Below, one piece after another: positions 22,743 to 30,887 of a stretch of 33,758 nt of DNA. The stretch is from Propionibacteriaceae bacterium. GTDB taxonomy: Bacteria; Actinomycetota; Actinomycetes; Propionibacteriales; Propionibacteriaceae. The position numbers were made by a program, and so were the translations under genes. The notes beneath the pieces were generated by a model. The model ran no database searches, was not told where the DNA came from, and worked only from the letters and a program-made list of their open reading frames with translations. The stretch lies in contig JAUNKK010000025.1 in NCBI GenBank assembly GCA_030532825.1, forward strand, positions 1 through 33,758, written 5' to 3'. How positions within the stretch are numbered: position 1 is the first letter of the stretch; every line of letters starts with the position of its first letter.

Positions 22743-24053
22743 ATGGGCCGCACAGCTGAGGTGATGCGTTTCGAGATGCCCTTTCAGGCCGACCCCCCGG
22801 CCGTGCTCTCCGAGCCGCTGGGCATCACCTGGCTACTGGAACGGCAAGCCACCAGCCATCGCATTGATGTCACCGTCCTAGACACCCCCGACGCCCGGTT
22901 GCTGCGCGCCGGAGTCACCCTGGCACACCGGGTGCTGGCGGGGGTAGGCACCTGGTATCTGGCCGCGCCCGGCTGGAAGCCGCTGCTGCCCGCGGAGCGC
23001 GTCGTCCCGGTCAGTGGCCGTGGGGAACTGCCCCCCGAGTTCGTTCAACTCACCCGGCCCATCGCCCGCCGCGCCCCCCTGGCCCCGATCGCCACGCTCA
23101 CGTGCCGCCGCGTCGACTATCAGCTGCACGGGCCCGACGGGGTACTGGCCGACATCCGCGACGAGCGAGTCACGGTCAGCCGGGACGAGCAGACCACGGA
23201 ATACCGCGAGGCCACGATCACCCCAACCACGCAGCTGACCGCGCCTCAGCGCCGGTTCGTGCACGACGCGATGAACGCTGTGGACGCCACCCGCCTGGAG
23301 CATTTCCCCTCCCTGGCGCAGCGTCTGGGACCGCCCGCGACGGGGGGCACGGACTTCCCTGAGGCCGGGCCGCTGCGCCGCGAGGCCAGCATGGAGGAGT
23401 TCGCCGCCCACGTCTTTGCCAAGGATCTACGGCTGCTGGTCGAGGCCATCTACAGCGACACGAGAGCCGTCGACAAGGCTTTGAGTCAGGTGCATCACCA
23501 CGTCCGGGGACTGGCGAACGTCCTCGACCCGGGCTGGTTAGCGACGGTGGAGTCGGCCCTCACCGGTCCCTCAGAGGCCGCGGCGCTGGATGTGCTGGAT
23601 GCCCTAGTCAGTGCTGCTCGTGCCCCACGGCTGGGGGACGTGTCCGCGGAACCCGCAGCCGAGTTGCTGCTGCGCCGCTCCAAGCGGGGCGCCTACATCT
23701 TGGCCGATCGCTGCCGATCGCTCACCACCGACTCGCCGGACCAGGACTGGCGCGCCGCCAGCGCCGCGGCGGAGCAGCTGCGCTCCAACGGCAAGGTCGT
23801 GGTCATGCTGCAGGGCAAGCGCGGCCACAAGCTCCTGGGCCGGGTCAACAAGCTGACCAAAGCGTTGCGGAGTTGCGCTGTCCCCGTTGAGGTCCCCGGC
23901 TTGGCCGACCTGAGTCCCGAGGAGGCCTTCGAGTGCGGTCGGGCGGTGGAGCGCCAGCACCAGCGGATCGGTTCTGCGCGCCGCAAATTTGTGGCGCGCT
24001 GGCCGAAGCGTATGGCGGATGTGCGGCGGCTCGCCGCGAAGGGGAGCCGATGA
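22743..24053 (+). CDS. Divergent CYTH-CHAD domain protein
   Basis: The 436-residue protein has a CYTH-like N-terminal half (about 5-195): HRIDVTVLDTPDARLLRAGV, then RRVDYQLHGPDGVLADIRDE near 120. A CHAD-like helical half follows (about 215-430), with VDKALSQVHHHVRGLANVLD and many Arg, Lys and His residues. CYTH enzymes hydrolyse inorganic triphosphate or make cAMP; CHAD domains bind polyphosphate. The N-terminal E-x-E-x-K signature that binds metal and phosphate reads FEMPFQA, and the second Glu-rich strand reads EYREATITP, so catalysis is doubtful. The ATG has AAGGTGGGGG upstream. The stop overlaps tmk (ATGA), tying it to nucleotide metabolism and replication genes. Role unknown. Confidence 0.7.
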   Translation: MGRTAEVMRFEMPFQADPPAVLSEPLGITWLLERQATSHRIDVTVLDTPDARLLRAGVTLAHRVLAGVGTWYLAAPGWKPLLPAERVVPVSGRGELPPEFVQLTRPIARRAPLAPIATLTCRRVDYQLHGPDGVLADIRDERVTVSRDEQTTEYREATITPTTQLTAPQRRFVHDAMNAVDATRLEHFPSLAQRLGPPATGGTDFPEAGPLRREASMEEFAAHVFAKDLRLLVEAIYSDTRAVDKALSQVHHHVRGLANVLDPGWLATVESALTGPSEAAALDVLDALVSAARAPRLGDVSAEPAAELLLRRSKRGAYILADRCRSLTTDSPDQDWRAASAAAEQLRSNGKVVVMLQGKRGHKLLGRVNKLTKALRSCAVPVEVPGLADLSPEEAFECGRAVERQHQRIGSARRKFVARWPKRMADVRRLAAKGSR

Positions 24054-24697
24054 CGCCGTCGGCCACGGGCTCCCCGGGGCGAGGGTTGTTCGTGGTGTTC
24101 GAGGGCGGCGACGCGGTCGGCAAGACCACCCAGATGAAGCTGCTGGTTTCCTGGCTTGAAGGGCAGGGCTTTTCGCCTCTGGCCACGCGGCAGCCCGGCG
24201 GTACCCGGGTCGGCGCCGAGCTGCGGCGGGTGCTGCTCGACCCTACCTACGCGGAACTCACCCCTCGCGCCGAGGCGCTGATCTATGCCGCCGACAAGGC
24301 TCAGCACGTCGCCGAGGAAATCCGGCCTGCGCTGGCGGCCGGTCGGGTGGTGGTCTGCGACCGCTACGTCGACTCGATGATCGCCTATCAGGGGGCGGGC
24401 CGGGCGATGGACCTGGACGAGGTGGCGGAGTTGGCCGTCTGGGCCACGGGCGGGCTGCGCCCCGACTTGACCATCCTCCTCGACGCCGACCCCGCCGTCG
24501 CCCTCGCACGCCAACCCGACCGGGATCGCCTGGAATCGGCGGGTCCGGACTTCCATCGGCGGACCCGCGATCACCTCCTGCACCTCGCCGACCAGGATCG
24601 GCAGCGCTACCTGGTGCTGGACGCCTGCAAACCCCGCGACGCCGTCGCTCGGGAGGTCATCGCCGGTCTCCGCCCGCTGTTGCCGAGGCGACCATGA
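24050..24697 (+). CDS. tmk: Thymidylate kinase
   Basis: Tmk phosphorylates dTMP to dTDP. The 215-residue protein has the P-loop FEGGDAVGKTTQ (17-28), the TRQPGGT strand near 48 that follows the P-loop helix, the DR-x motif VVCDRYVDSMIAYQGAGR near 103, and a LID region around ARQPDRDRLESAGPDFHRRT (near 155). In most Tmk proteins the second motif reads T-R-E-P-G-G; here Glu is Gln. ATG 24050 is inside the previous stop, and the gene's own stop overlaps holB (ATGA), so the three genes are translationally coupled. The longer upstream frame is antisense or overlap sequence and is not used. Confidence 0.93.
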   Translation: MTPSATGSPGRGLFVVFEGGDAVGKTTQMKLLVSWLEGQGFSPLATRQPGGTRVGAELRRVLLDPTYAELTPRAEALIYAADKAQHVAEEIRPALAAGRVVVCDRYVDSMIAYQGAGRAMDLDEVAELAVWATGGLRPDLTILLDADPAVALARQPDRDRLESAGPDFHRRTRDHLLHLADQDRQRYLVLDACKPRDAVAREVIAGLRPLLPRRP

Positions 24698-25839
24698 GCG
24701 TGTGGGATGAACTGGTCGGCCAGCGGCGCGCCGTCGACATCCTGCGGCGTGCCATCGCCGGCGGGCGGCACGCCATGACTCACGCCTGGCTGTTTGTCGG
24801 CCCGCCCGGCTCGGGGCGCTCAAACGCGGCGCGCGCCTTCGCGGCCGCCTTGCAGTGCGCGAAGGGGGGCTGTGGGGAGTGCAACGACTGCCGCACCGCC
24901 CGCTCCGGCGCCCACCCGGACGTCACCCTGCTGCGTACCGAGCAGCTCAGCATCGGTGTCGCCGAGGTCCGCGACTTGGTTTCCCGCGCCAACGTCGCGC
25001 CCGTGAACCGGCGCTGGCAGGTGATCGTGGTGGAGGATGCCGACCGCATCACGGAGCGCGGGGCCGATGCCCTGCTGAAGGCCCTCGAAGAACCCGCGCC
25101 GAAAACCGTGTGGCTGCTGTGCGCGCCCACTGCCGACGACGTGATCATCACCATTCGCTCCCGCTGCCGCGAGCTGCGGCTCGTGACCCCGCCCGTCGAG
25201 GACGTGGTCCGGCTGCTCATGCAGCGCGACGGCGTGGACGGCCCACTGGCCTGGCACTGTGCCTACGCCGCCCAGGGTCATATCGGGCGGGCCCGTGCCC
25301 TAGCCCTCAACCATGATGTGCGGCGACGGCGTTACGAGATCTTGTCCCTGCCCCGCAAACTCAACACTCTCACCGACTGCCTCATCGCGGCCGAGAACCT
25401 AGTGGAACAGGCCACGGAGGAGGCGACGCAGCTCACCGCCGATCTCGACGCCAAGGAGATGGCGGAATTGCAGCAGGCTCTTGGCATGGGCACGAAAAAG
25501 GTCAAGGCCCGCGGCACGCAAGGCGCCATCAAGGAACTGGAGACCCAGCAGAAGGCTCGCGCCAAGCGCGCCCAGCGCGACGCCCTCGACCGGGTGCTCA
25601 CAGAACTGACCGGCTACTACCGCGATGTCCTAGCCAGCCAAATGGCCCCCGACGTCAAGCTGGTCAACTCCGACATCGCCAACGAGATCGTGCCTTTCGC
25701 GCAGCGCACCACCCCCGAGCAGACGGTTCGGGCCCTTGACGCGCTGCTTCAGGCCCGCCAGGCCCTGGAAGGCAACGTGGCCCCGCAGCTGGCCTTGGAA
25801 GCCATGCTTGTGGGGCTGGGGCGGGCTTCGCATCGCTGA
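24694..25839 (+). CDS. holB: DNA polymerase III subunit delta prime
   Basis: Delta prime is a fixed subunit of the clamp loader. The 381-residue protein begins VWDELVGQRRAVDILRRAI and has a vestigial Walker A GPPGSGRSNAARA (36-48) with Arg42 in place of Lys, as is usual for this non-hydrolysing subunit. A zinc module has Cys55, 60, 63 and 66 (CAKGGCGECNDC). Walker B-like VIVVEDADRITERGADALLK is near 110-130, and the SRC motif is IRSRCRELRL near 155, which supplies the Arg finger. A Lys/Glu-rich helical insert (about 235-300) precedes the C-terminal collar. Coupling to tmk matches Streptomyces and Bacillus gene order. Confidence 0.94.
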   Translation: MSVWDELVGQRRAVDILRRAIAGGRHAMTHAWLFVGPPGSGRSNAARAFAAALQCAKGGCGECNDCRTARSGAHPDVTLLRTEQLSIGVAEVRDLVSRANVAPVNRRWQVIVVEDADRITERGADALLKALEEPAPKTVWLLCAPTADDVIITIRSRCRELRLVTPPVEDVVRLLMQRDGVDGPLAWHCAYAAQGHIGRARALALNHDVRRRRYEILSLPRKLNTLTDCLIAAENLVEQATEEATQLTADLDAKEMAELQQALGMGTKKVKARGTQGAIKELETQQKARAKRAQRDALDRVLTELTGYYRDVLASQMAPDVKLVNSDIANEIVPFAQRTTPEQTVRALDALLQARQALEGNVAPQLALEAMLVGLGRASHR

Positions 25840-25907
25840 TTACGGGCGCGCCTCTTCAGATCCAGCGGCCCGCGATGCAAGTATGGACTGAACTGTTCTT
25901 ATATCGC

Positions 25908-25913
25908 AGGAGG
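25908..25913 (+). promoter_or_regulatory. Strong ribosome binding site for the DoxX-like gene
   Basis: AGGAGG stands 4 bases before ATG 25918, one of the strongest Shine-Dalgarno sequences in the window. It fixes the start of an otherwise low-complexity protein. TTATAT (25899-25904) upstream could be a -10, but no -35 is seen. Confidence 0.6.
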
Positions 25914-25917
25914 GTTT

Positions 25918-27483
25918 ATGTCTTCACACGATGCGGGCGACTGGGTGCGTCAAGGCACGCCCCGAGGAGCCGACTGGGAGGACGACCAGAGCGAGTACGG
26001 GACCGCGCTGGAACCCGCCGAGTGGGACGATTACGCGACGGAGCAGGCGGTGCCGGTGGAACGTCCCCAACCGCGGCCCCGCCCCGCCACGCGCGCCGCC
26101 CCCGTCGTCCCGGCCAAGCCCGAGAATGGCGCGGCCCGTTCGGGACAGTCCGCGCCCAGCCCAAGCGCAGCCGCCGAGGCACCACAGCAGCCGGATCACG
26201 CGACAGAGCCGACGCTTCGCGTGGAGTTGGAACCCGGCGAGCCTCCGGCTGAGGAGGATCTGGAAACCACCCGGGTGCGAATCTTCGACGAGGCGCCGCG
26301 GCCACCGGCTTCCTCGGAACCCTCAGCGGCCCCGGAACGCCCTGCGCCGCAGCGTCCGGCAGCCACCCACGAGTCTCGGCCACCCCAGGCTCCGCCTGCC
26401 GCCGCGGCCGGGCAGCGCCCCGCTACACCTCCGGTTCCGCAACGCCCAGTTGCGGAGGAAGCGCCCCAGCCAGCGGCTTCTGGGCGCCAGGAACCGCAGC
26501 CTCAGGAAGCGGAGCCGCGCGTTCCCGATGCGCCCGTCCAAGGGGAAACCCGCCCAGCGCGGCAGCAGCAGGCCCCCACCACGGATCCGGTGTTGGCGCA
26601 GCGCATGGAGGCGACGCCGGAACCCGAGATCCGGCCTAAGGCCTCTGCGCCGCAGCGCTCGGCCCAGCCCCTGACCCCGCAGCCAGCGCCGGCGGCATCC
26701 CCCGTCGCCGAGCCCAGTTCCGCTGAGGAACCAGCGGCTGCCGCGTCGCCGGTGGCGCCGCCTGGGCTCTACCGCCCTGAGACCCCCGCCCGCGAGGCCA
26801 CTCCCCACGAGGCGGTCACGGAGGAGGCGGGCGAGGTCACCTCCGTCCAGCCGCATGTGGCCGCTGCGACCAGCACACCGGCGCCCGTCCCGACCCCGCC
26901 TCCCGCCGAGGAAGTGGAGGAGGAGCGGCGGCTCCAAGAGCAGCTTGCCGCGGAGCGCGCCGCCCGCAATGAGCGCCTTGGCGTGGTCAAGACGTCGTCC
27001 GCCAATGAGTCCCGCACCCCGCCCACGCCTGAGAAGCGGAGCACCGACCGGCCGCTGGCCAGCTTTGGGCTGTTTTTCCTGCGTGTTGTGACGGCGGCCA
27101 TCTTGGGCATCATCGCTTACCAGGGCCTCACCAACATCGACGGCACCGCCGCGGTGTTGGAGCGCACGCTGCTGCCCCAGCCACGGCTGCTGGCCTGGAT
27201 TGGGGGCTTTACGCTGATTTCGCTGGCGCTGCTGCTCGTCGTTGGGCTGCTGCAGCGTGTGGTCGGCGTGGTGCTGTTGTTGCTGTCGGTCGTGTCGCTG
27301 GTGTTCATCCGCTGGGGACAGTTCAGCCCATTCGTGCCCGGCGTGGAGGGTTTCATGGGCGACCGGGACCTGCTGCTGGGAGCTGTCGGCTTGCTGCTGA
27401 TCTGCGTCGGCGGGGGCGGCTGGGGCATTGACGCGGCTTTCCGGCATTCCCGTCAAGCCAAGAAAGCCGAACAAGAGGCTTAA
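25918..27483 (+). CDS. Long disordered N-terminus plus DoxX-like four-helix membrane domain
   Basis: The 521-residue protein has two unlike parts. Residues 1-375 are low-complexity, rich in Pro, Ala, Glu, Gln and Arg, without secondary-structure signals except a charged helix near 325-350 (EEVEEERRLQEQLAAERAAR). Residues 380-510 hold four hydrophobic segments (FGLFFLRVVTAAILGIIAYQ; AWIGGFTLISLALLLVVGLL; a third at VVGVVLLLLSVVSLVFIRWG; a fourth at LLLGAVGLLLICVGGGGWGI), a DoxX-like arrangement. There is no signal peptide, so the disordered part is presumably cytoplasmic. It may be a scaffold or interaction platform (inference). It follows holB by 78 bases and precedes ricT. The family call is moderate. 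Confidence 0.68.
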   Translation: MSSHDAGDWVRQGTPRGADWEDDQSEYGTALEPAEWDDYATEQAVPVERPQPRPRPATRAAPVVPAKPENGAARSGQSAPSPSAAAEAPQQPDHATEPTLRVELEPGEPPAEEDLETTRVRIFDEAPRPPASSEPSAAPERPAPQRPAATHESRPPQAPPAAAAGQRPATPPVPQRPVAEEAPQPAASGRQEPQPQEAEPRVPDAPVQGETRPARQQQAPTTDPVLAQRMEATPEPEIRPKASAPQRSAQPLTPQPAPAASPVAEPSSAEEPAAAASPVAPPGLYRPETPAREATPHEAVTEEAGEVTSVQPHVAAATSTPAPVPTPPPAEEVEEERRLQEQLAAERAARNERLGVVKTSSANESRTPPTPEKRSTDRPLASFGLFFLRVVTAAILGIIAYQGLTNIDGTAAVLERTLLPQPRLLAWIGGFTLISLALLLVVGLLQRVVGVVLLLLSVVSLVFIRWGQFSPFVPGVEGFMGDRDLLLGAVGLLLICVGGGGWGIDAAFRHSRQAKKAEQEA

Positions 27484-27518
27484 CCCCGGGCGGTCGAGCT
27501 TTTCTGACGGTTCTGCTG

Positions 27519-27532
27519 GATAATCTTGTGCC
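27519..27532 (+). promoter_or_regulatory. -10 element for a leaderless ricT transcript
   Basis: GATAAT (27519-27524), a 5 of 6 match, ends 8 bases before ATG 27533 with no Shine-Dalgarno between, so transcription should begin at or next to the start codon. The -35 region (GAGCTT, 17 bases upstream) is weak. Confidence 0.45.
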
Positions 27533-28375
27533 ATGTCCCGCGTCATGGCCGTCACCTTCGAGGAGCACGGCCGCCTGCACTATCTCGACCCTGCCGGTCG
27601 CGACTACGCCGTCGGTGATTGGGTGCTGTACCCCACCGGGGATGGTCCCGAGTTGGCGCGCGTGGTGTGGGCGCCGGAGGAGGCCGTTACGGAGTCGCCG
27701 CTGCCGAAGTGCCTCGGCCCGGCAACGGAAGACGATCACCGGCGAGATGCTGCCAACCGGGAGCGGCGCGCGGAGATCCACCGGGTAGCCGTCGAGCGCG
27801 TTGCGGCCCACGGGCTGCCCATGAAGGTGATGGCCACGGACTTTGTGGATTCCTCGCCGGACTTTGATCGGCTGGCGGTGATCTATTTCACGGCCCCATC
27901 GCGCGTGGATTTCCGGGCGCTTATCGGGGACCTGGCGCGGGCGCTATCGGCGCGGATTGACCTACGGCAGGTCGCGTCCCGGGATGCCGCGCGGCTCGCC
28001 GGTGGGGTAGGAATGTGCGGCCGGGAGTTGTGCTGCGCGCTGTTTCTGGACGAGCTAGAGCCGGTGTCTTTGCGGCTGGCGCGCAGCCAGAATCTGGCTG
28101 CGAACCCCCTCCAGATTCAGGGTGTCTGCGGGAAGCTGATGTGCTGCCTGGCCTTCGAGCACCCGCTGTATGTCGACTTTCTCCGCCGGGCCCCCGCCGT
28201 TGGGGAGATGGTCCGCACACCCGAGGGAAAGGGCCGGGTGGTCGGGCATCACGTGCCGACCGGTGAGGTAGCCGTGAGAACCCGGGATGGTGTGTACCGC
28301 TGCCCTTTAACTAGCGTGTGTGCTCAACACAAGACGAGGGCAGAGCGGACCGCCGCCCTGCGGAAGGAAGGCTGA
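27533..28375 (+). CDS. ricT: RicT/PSP1 family protein (YaaT-like)
   Basis: The 280-residue protein has the PSP1 C-terminal domain found in RicT (YaaT), a member of the RicA-RicF-RicT complex that carries iron-sulfur clusters and in Bacillus supports RNase Y processing and phosphorelay control. Visible landmarks are LPMKVMATDFVDSSPDFDRL near 97, RIDLRQVASRDAARLAGGVG near 145, and two Cys clusters, GMCGRELCCALFL and GVCGKLMCCLAFE, in typical spacing. In Bacillus this gene also lies next to holB and tmk. RicA and RicF partners are not visible here, and their presence in this organism is unknown. The stop overlaps the next ATG (TGATG). Confidence 0.9.
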   Translation: MSRVMAVTFEEHGRLHYLDPAGRDYAVGDWVLYPTGDGPELARVVWAPEEAVTESPLPKCLGPATEDDHRRDAANRERRAEIHRVAVERVAAHGLPMKVMATDFVDSSPDFDRLAVIYFTAPSRVDFRALIGDLARALSARIDLRQVASRDAARLAGGVGMCGRELCCALFLDELEPVSLRLARSQNLAANPLQIQGVCGKLMCCLAFEHPLYVDFLRRAPAVGEMVRTPEGKGRVVGHHVPTGEVAVRTRDGVYRCPLTSVCAQHKTRAERTAALRKEG

Positions 28376-30039
28376 TGAGGAACTGGGTGAACTGGCTCCA
28401 GGGCGCCCTGATTGTGGGCGTCGTGGTGATCGTGGTGCTGTACTTCGCGCTGGGCATGGTGGTGCCCCGCCCGAATGAGAATCCCTCGGATTCGCCCAAC
28501 CAGCAGGAGCCAGCTGCGCCGACCACGACGCAAGCCCCGCCCGAGGTAGGGGATCAGAAGCCGGGTGTGCCCGACCTACCCGTCGCCGAGCACGAAACCT
28601 GGCCGGTTGAAGAACCCCTGAGCCCGGACCGGAAGGCTGACGTCACCGCTGCCTCCCCGCAGGTTGAGTTGCCTGAGGCACTTGGCGATGATCTCACCGC
28701 CTACTGGCAGCAGTCGCTCACGTGGGCGCCCTGCGCAGGCGGGGAGTGCACCACGATGAAGGTGCCGCTGGACTGGGAGAATCCCGGCAAGGCGGCGCTG
28801 GACATCGCGGTGCTGCGCATCCCGGCCAGCAACCCCAGCAAGGGGCCGTTGTTTGTCAACCCCGGCGGCCCCGGGGTAGGGGGGCAGGACTTTGCCCGCA
28901 GCCTTGGTAAGGACGCTTGGGAAGGGTACGACACCGTCGCATGGGACCCGCGTGGCTCCGGCGAGTCGACCAGTGTGCGTTGCGGCACGACTGAGGAAAC
29001 CGACGCGGCCTATTCCGCCGACAGTACCCCCGACGATGAGGCCGAGCGGGCGACACTCAGCGAGGTCTGGGAGGCGTTCGGTCAGCAGTGCCGCCAGGCC
29101 TCGGGGGACCTGCTGGACCACATCTCCACTATTGAGAACGTGCGAGACCTCGACCTGCTGCGTTTTCTTTTGGGGGCGGAGAAGCTCAACTATCTGGGCG
29201 TCAGCTACGGCACCTACATCGGGGCCATGTACGCGGAGCTGTTCCCGGAACGCACGGGTCGGCTGGTGTTGGACGCCGCCGTCGATATCACCAATTCTGA
29301 GGCCGTGTCCCAGTTCGAGGGCTTCGAGTTGGCGCTGAACAACTACGCCGACTGGTGTGCCGAGCAGTCCTCGTGTTCGTTGGGGGACAGTCGTGAGGCG
29401 GTCGTCACGGCCATCAACGACTTCCTGCACGGCTTGGACACCTCGCCCATCGCCGTCGGAAATCGACAGTTGACGCAGCGCTACGGGGCGACGGGGATCG
29501 CGCTGTTCCTCTACGGTGGTGCCGACATGTATCCGCTGCTCACGTCTACTATCCGGGATGCCATGAACGGGAAGGTCGGCCAATTGCTCACCGCCTCGGA
29601 CCAGCTCAACGGGCGGGAGTGGAACGGTTGGAACGGCACGGCTTACGCGTTCCCCGCCATCCGGTGCCTCGACTGGGCAGACCAAGGCGTGGCCGACGCC
29701 TACACCGATTTGGAGGCCCTCGTACCGAAGTCGCCGGTATTTGCCGGAAACATGGGAACCGACCTGGTCTGCCAGTATTGGACGGCGTCGGCGGTGCCGA
29801 ATCTGAAGCTCACCGGTAAGGGGGCGGCACCCATCCTGGTGGTGGGCTCGACGGGTGACTCAGCCACCCCATACCAGCAGGCGGTTTCCATGGCTGAGCA
29901 ACTCGAGTCGGGGCAACTGCTGACCTACGACGGCCCGGGGCACGGCGCCGTCACGTCCAACAACCAGTGTGTGGACGAGGTCGTCAACGCCTATTTTGAG
30001 AACGGCACCCTACCCGAGCCCAACAAGACCTGCACCTGA
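28375..30039 (+). CDS. Secreted or membrane-anchored TAP-type alpha/beta hydrolase (tripeptidyl aminopeptidase family)
   Basis: The 554-residue protein begins with one membrane helix (about 9-31: LQGALIVGVVVIVVLYFALG). A Pro/Thr-rich linker (35-100) and an alpha/beta hydrolase with a TAP C-terminal domain follow. The oxyanion region is FVNPGGPGVGGQDF near 162, the nucleophile Ser277 is in LGVSYGTYIGAMY, Asp495 is in GSTGDSATPY and His523 in GPGHGAVTSNNQC. Paired cysteines (WCAEQSSC and others) fit an extracellular fold. Streptomyces SlpD/SlpE and mycobacterial relatives are exported peptidases of this family, and one lies beyond holB there too. No lipobox is seen, so it is held by the helix or cleaved. 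Confidence 0.88.
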   Translation: MRNWVNWLQGALIVGVVVIVVLYFALGMVVPRPNENPSDSPNQQEPAAPTTTQAPPEVGDQKPGVPDLPVAEHETWPVEEPLSPDRKADVTAASPQVELPEALGDDLTAYWQQSLTWAPCAGGECTTMKVPLDWENPGKAALDIAVLRIPASNPSKGPLFVNPGGPGVGGQDFARSLGKDAWEGYDTVAWDPRGSGESTSVRCGTTEETDAAYSADSTPDDEAERATLSEVWEAFGQQCRQASGDLLDHISTIENVRDLDLLRFLLGAEKLNYLGVSYGTYIGAMYAELFPERTGRLVLDAAVDITNSEAVSQFEGFELALNNYADWCAEQSSCSLGDSREAVVTAINDFLHGLDTSPIAVGNRQLTQRYGATGIALFLYGGADMYPLLTSTIRDAMNGKVGQLLTASDQLNGREWNGWNGTAYAFPAIRCLDWADQGVADAYTDLEALVPKSPVFAGNMGTDLVCQYWTASAVPNLKLTGKGAAPILVVGSTGDSATPYQQAVSMAEQLESGQLLTYDGPGHGAVTSNNQCVDEVVNAYFENGTLPEPNKTCT

Positions 30040-30055
30040 CTTCGGGAAACGCCGC

Positions 30056-30080
30056 CTGCGTCTGACGCAGCCTCTAAGCT
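30056..30080 (+). promoter_or_regulatory. Palindrome and -10 element in front of the prenyltransferase
   Basis: CTGCGT-CTG-ACGCAG (30056-30070) is a perfect 6-bp inverted repeat. TAAGCT (30075-30080) follows and ends 6 bases before ATG 30087. The palindrome would cover the spacer of the putative promoter and could be an operator or a weak upstream terminator. Confidence 0.35.
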
Positions 30081-30086
30081 TGGTCC

Positions 30087-30887
30087 ATGACTGCGAGTAG
30101 TCGGTTTATTGACCGTCTGTGGCCCCCGGCGTGGCTATACACCACCTACGTGGCGGGGGTGTTGAAGCAGCTGGATGCAGACTCCCTGCCGAAACATGTC
30201 GCGGTGCTGGCCGACGGGAACCGCCGCTGGGCTCGGCTCAACGCGCCGGGCGAACCCCTCGTGGCGGGCTACCGGGCAGGGGCTGCCAAGCTGCAGCAGT
30301 TTGTCGAGTGGTGTGACGAGGTCGGCATCCCCGTCATCACCTTGTGGGTGCTGAGCACCGACAACCTGGAACGCTCCGCCGATGATGAACTGGAGCCGCT
30401 GCTGGACGTCATTGAGGAGCTGGTGGCGGCGTTGGCGACGACGGGGCGCTGGCGGGTGCAGGCCGTCGGCGCATTGGACCTGCTGCCGCCGGAGCGTGCG
30501 GCGAGCTTGCGGGAATCGGCGGCCAGGACCGCGGCGGTGCAGGGCATGCATATCAATGTTGCGGTGAGCTACGGCGGACGCCACGAACTGCGGGACGCTT
30601 TCCGGTCGTTGCTGGCGGAGCGGGCCGCGCAGGGCCGAACCCTGGAAGAGGTTGCGGCAACCGTCGACACTGCTGAGATCTCCGAGCACCTGTACACAAA
30701 GGGCCAGCCGGACCCGGACCTGATCATCCGCACCTCTGGTGAGCAGCGGCTGTCGGGCTTTCTGCTGTGGCAGTCCGCGCACAGCGAGTTCTATTTCTGC
30801 GAGGCACTGTGGCCCGACTTCCGAAAGGTTGATTTCGTTCGTGCCTTGCGCAGCTATGCACAGCGCGAACGCCGCTACGGGCGTTAA
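30087..30887 (+). CDS. Cis-prenyltransferase (isoprenyl transferase, UppS family)
   Basis: The 266-residue enzyme condenses isopentenyl diphosphate in the Z configuration. It carries HVAVLADGNRRWARLN with the catalytic Asp43, WVLSTDNLERSADDELEPLL near 88-107, NVAVSYGGRHELRDA near 153, and DLIIRTSGEQRLSGFLLWQ near 207-225 with SEFYF and the final Asp-rich WPDF. The N-terminus (RLWPPAWLYTTYVAGVLKQL) resembles the second, short-chain enzyme of mycobacteria (Z,E-farnesyl diphosphate synthase) more than the decaprenyl/undecaprenyl synthase, so product length is uncertain and I give no symbol. The start is supported by TAAGCT 6 bases upstream of the ATG. The stop overlaps the convergent gene's stop. 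Confidence 0.87.
   Translation: MTASSRFIDRLWPPAWLYTTYVAGVLKQLDADSLPKHVAVLADGNRRWARLNAPGEPLVAGYRAGAAKLQQFVEWCDEVGIPVITLWVLSTDNLERSADDELEPLLDVIEELVAALATTGRWRVQAVGALDLLPPERAASLRESAARTAAVQGMHINVAVSYGGRHELRDAFRSLLAERAAQGRTLEEVAATVDTAEISEHLYTKGQPDPDLIIRTSGEQRLSGFLLWQSAHSEFYFCEALWPDFRKVDFVRALRSYAQRERRYGR
30868..30885. terminator. Hairpin over convergent overlapping stop codons
   Basis: AACGCC (30868-30873) and GGCGTT (30880-30885) form a 6-bp stem with a 6-base loop at the end of the prenyltransferase gene, reaching the stop codon of the opposite gene. No T-tract; weak terminator at best. Confidence 0.3.

Noticed and set aside
26323-27555. 410-codon minus-strand open frame
   Set aside because: Antisense to the disordered/DoxX-like gene, very rich in Arg and Gly and without recognisable motifs.
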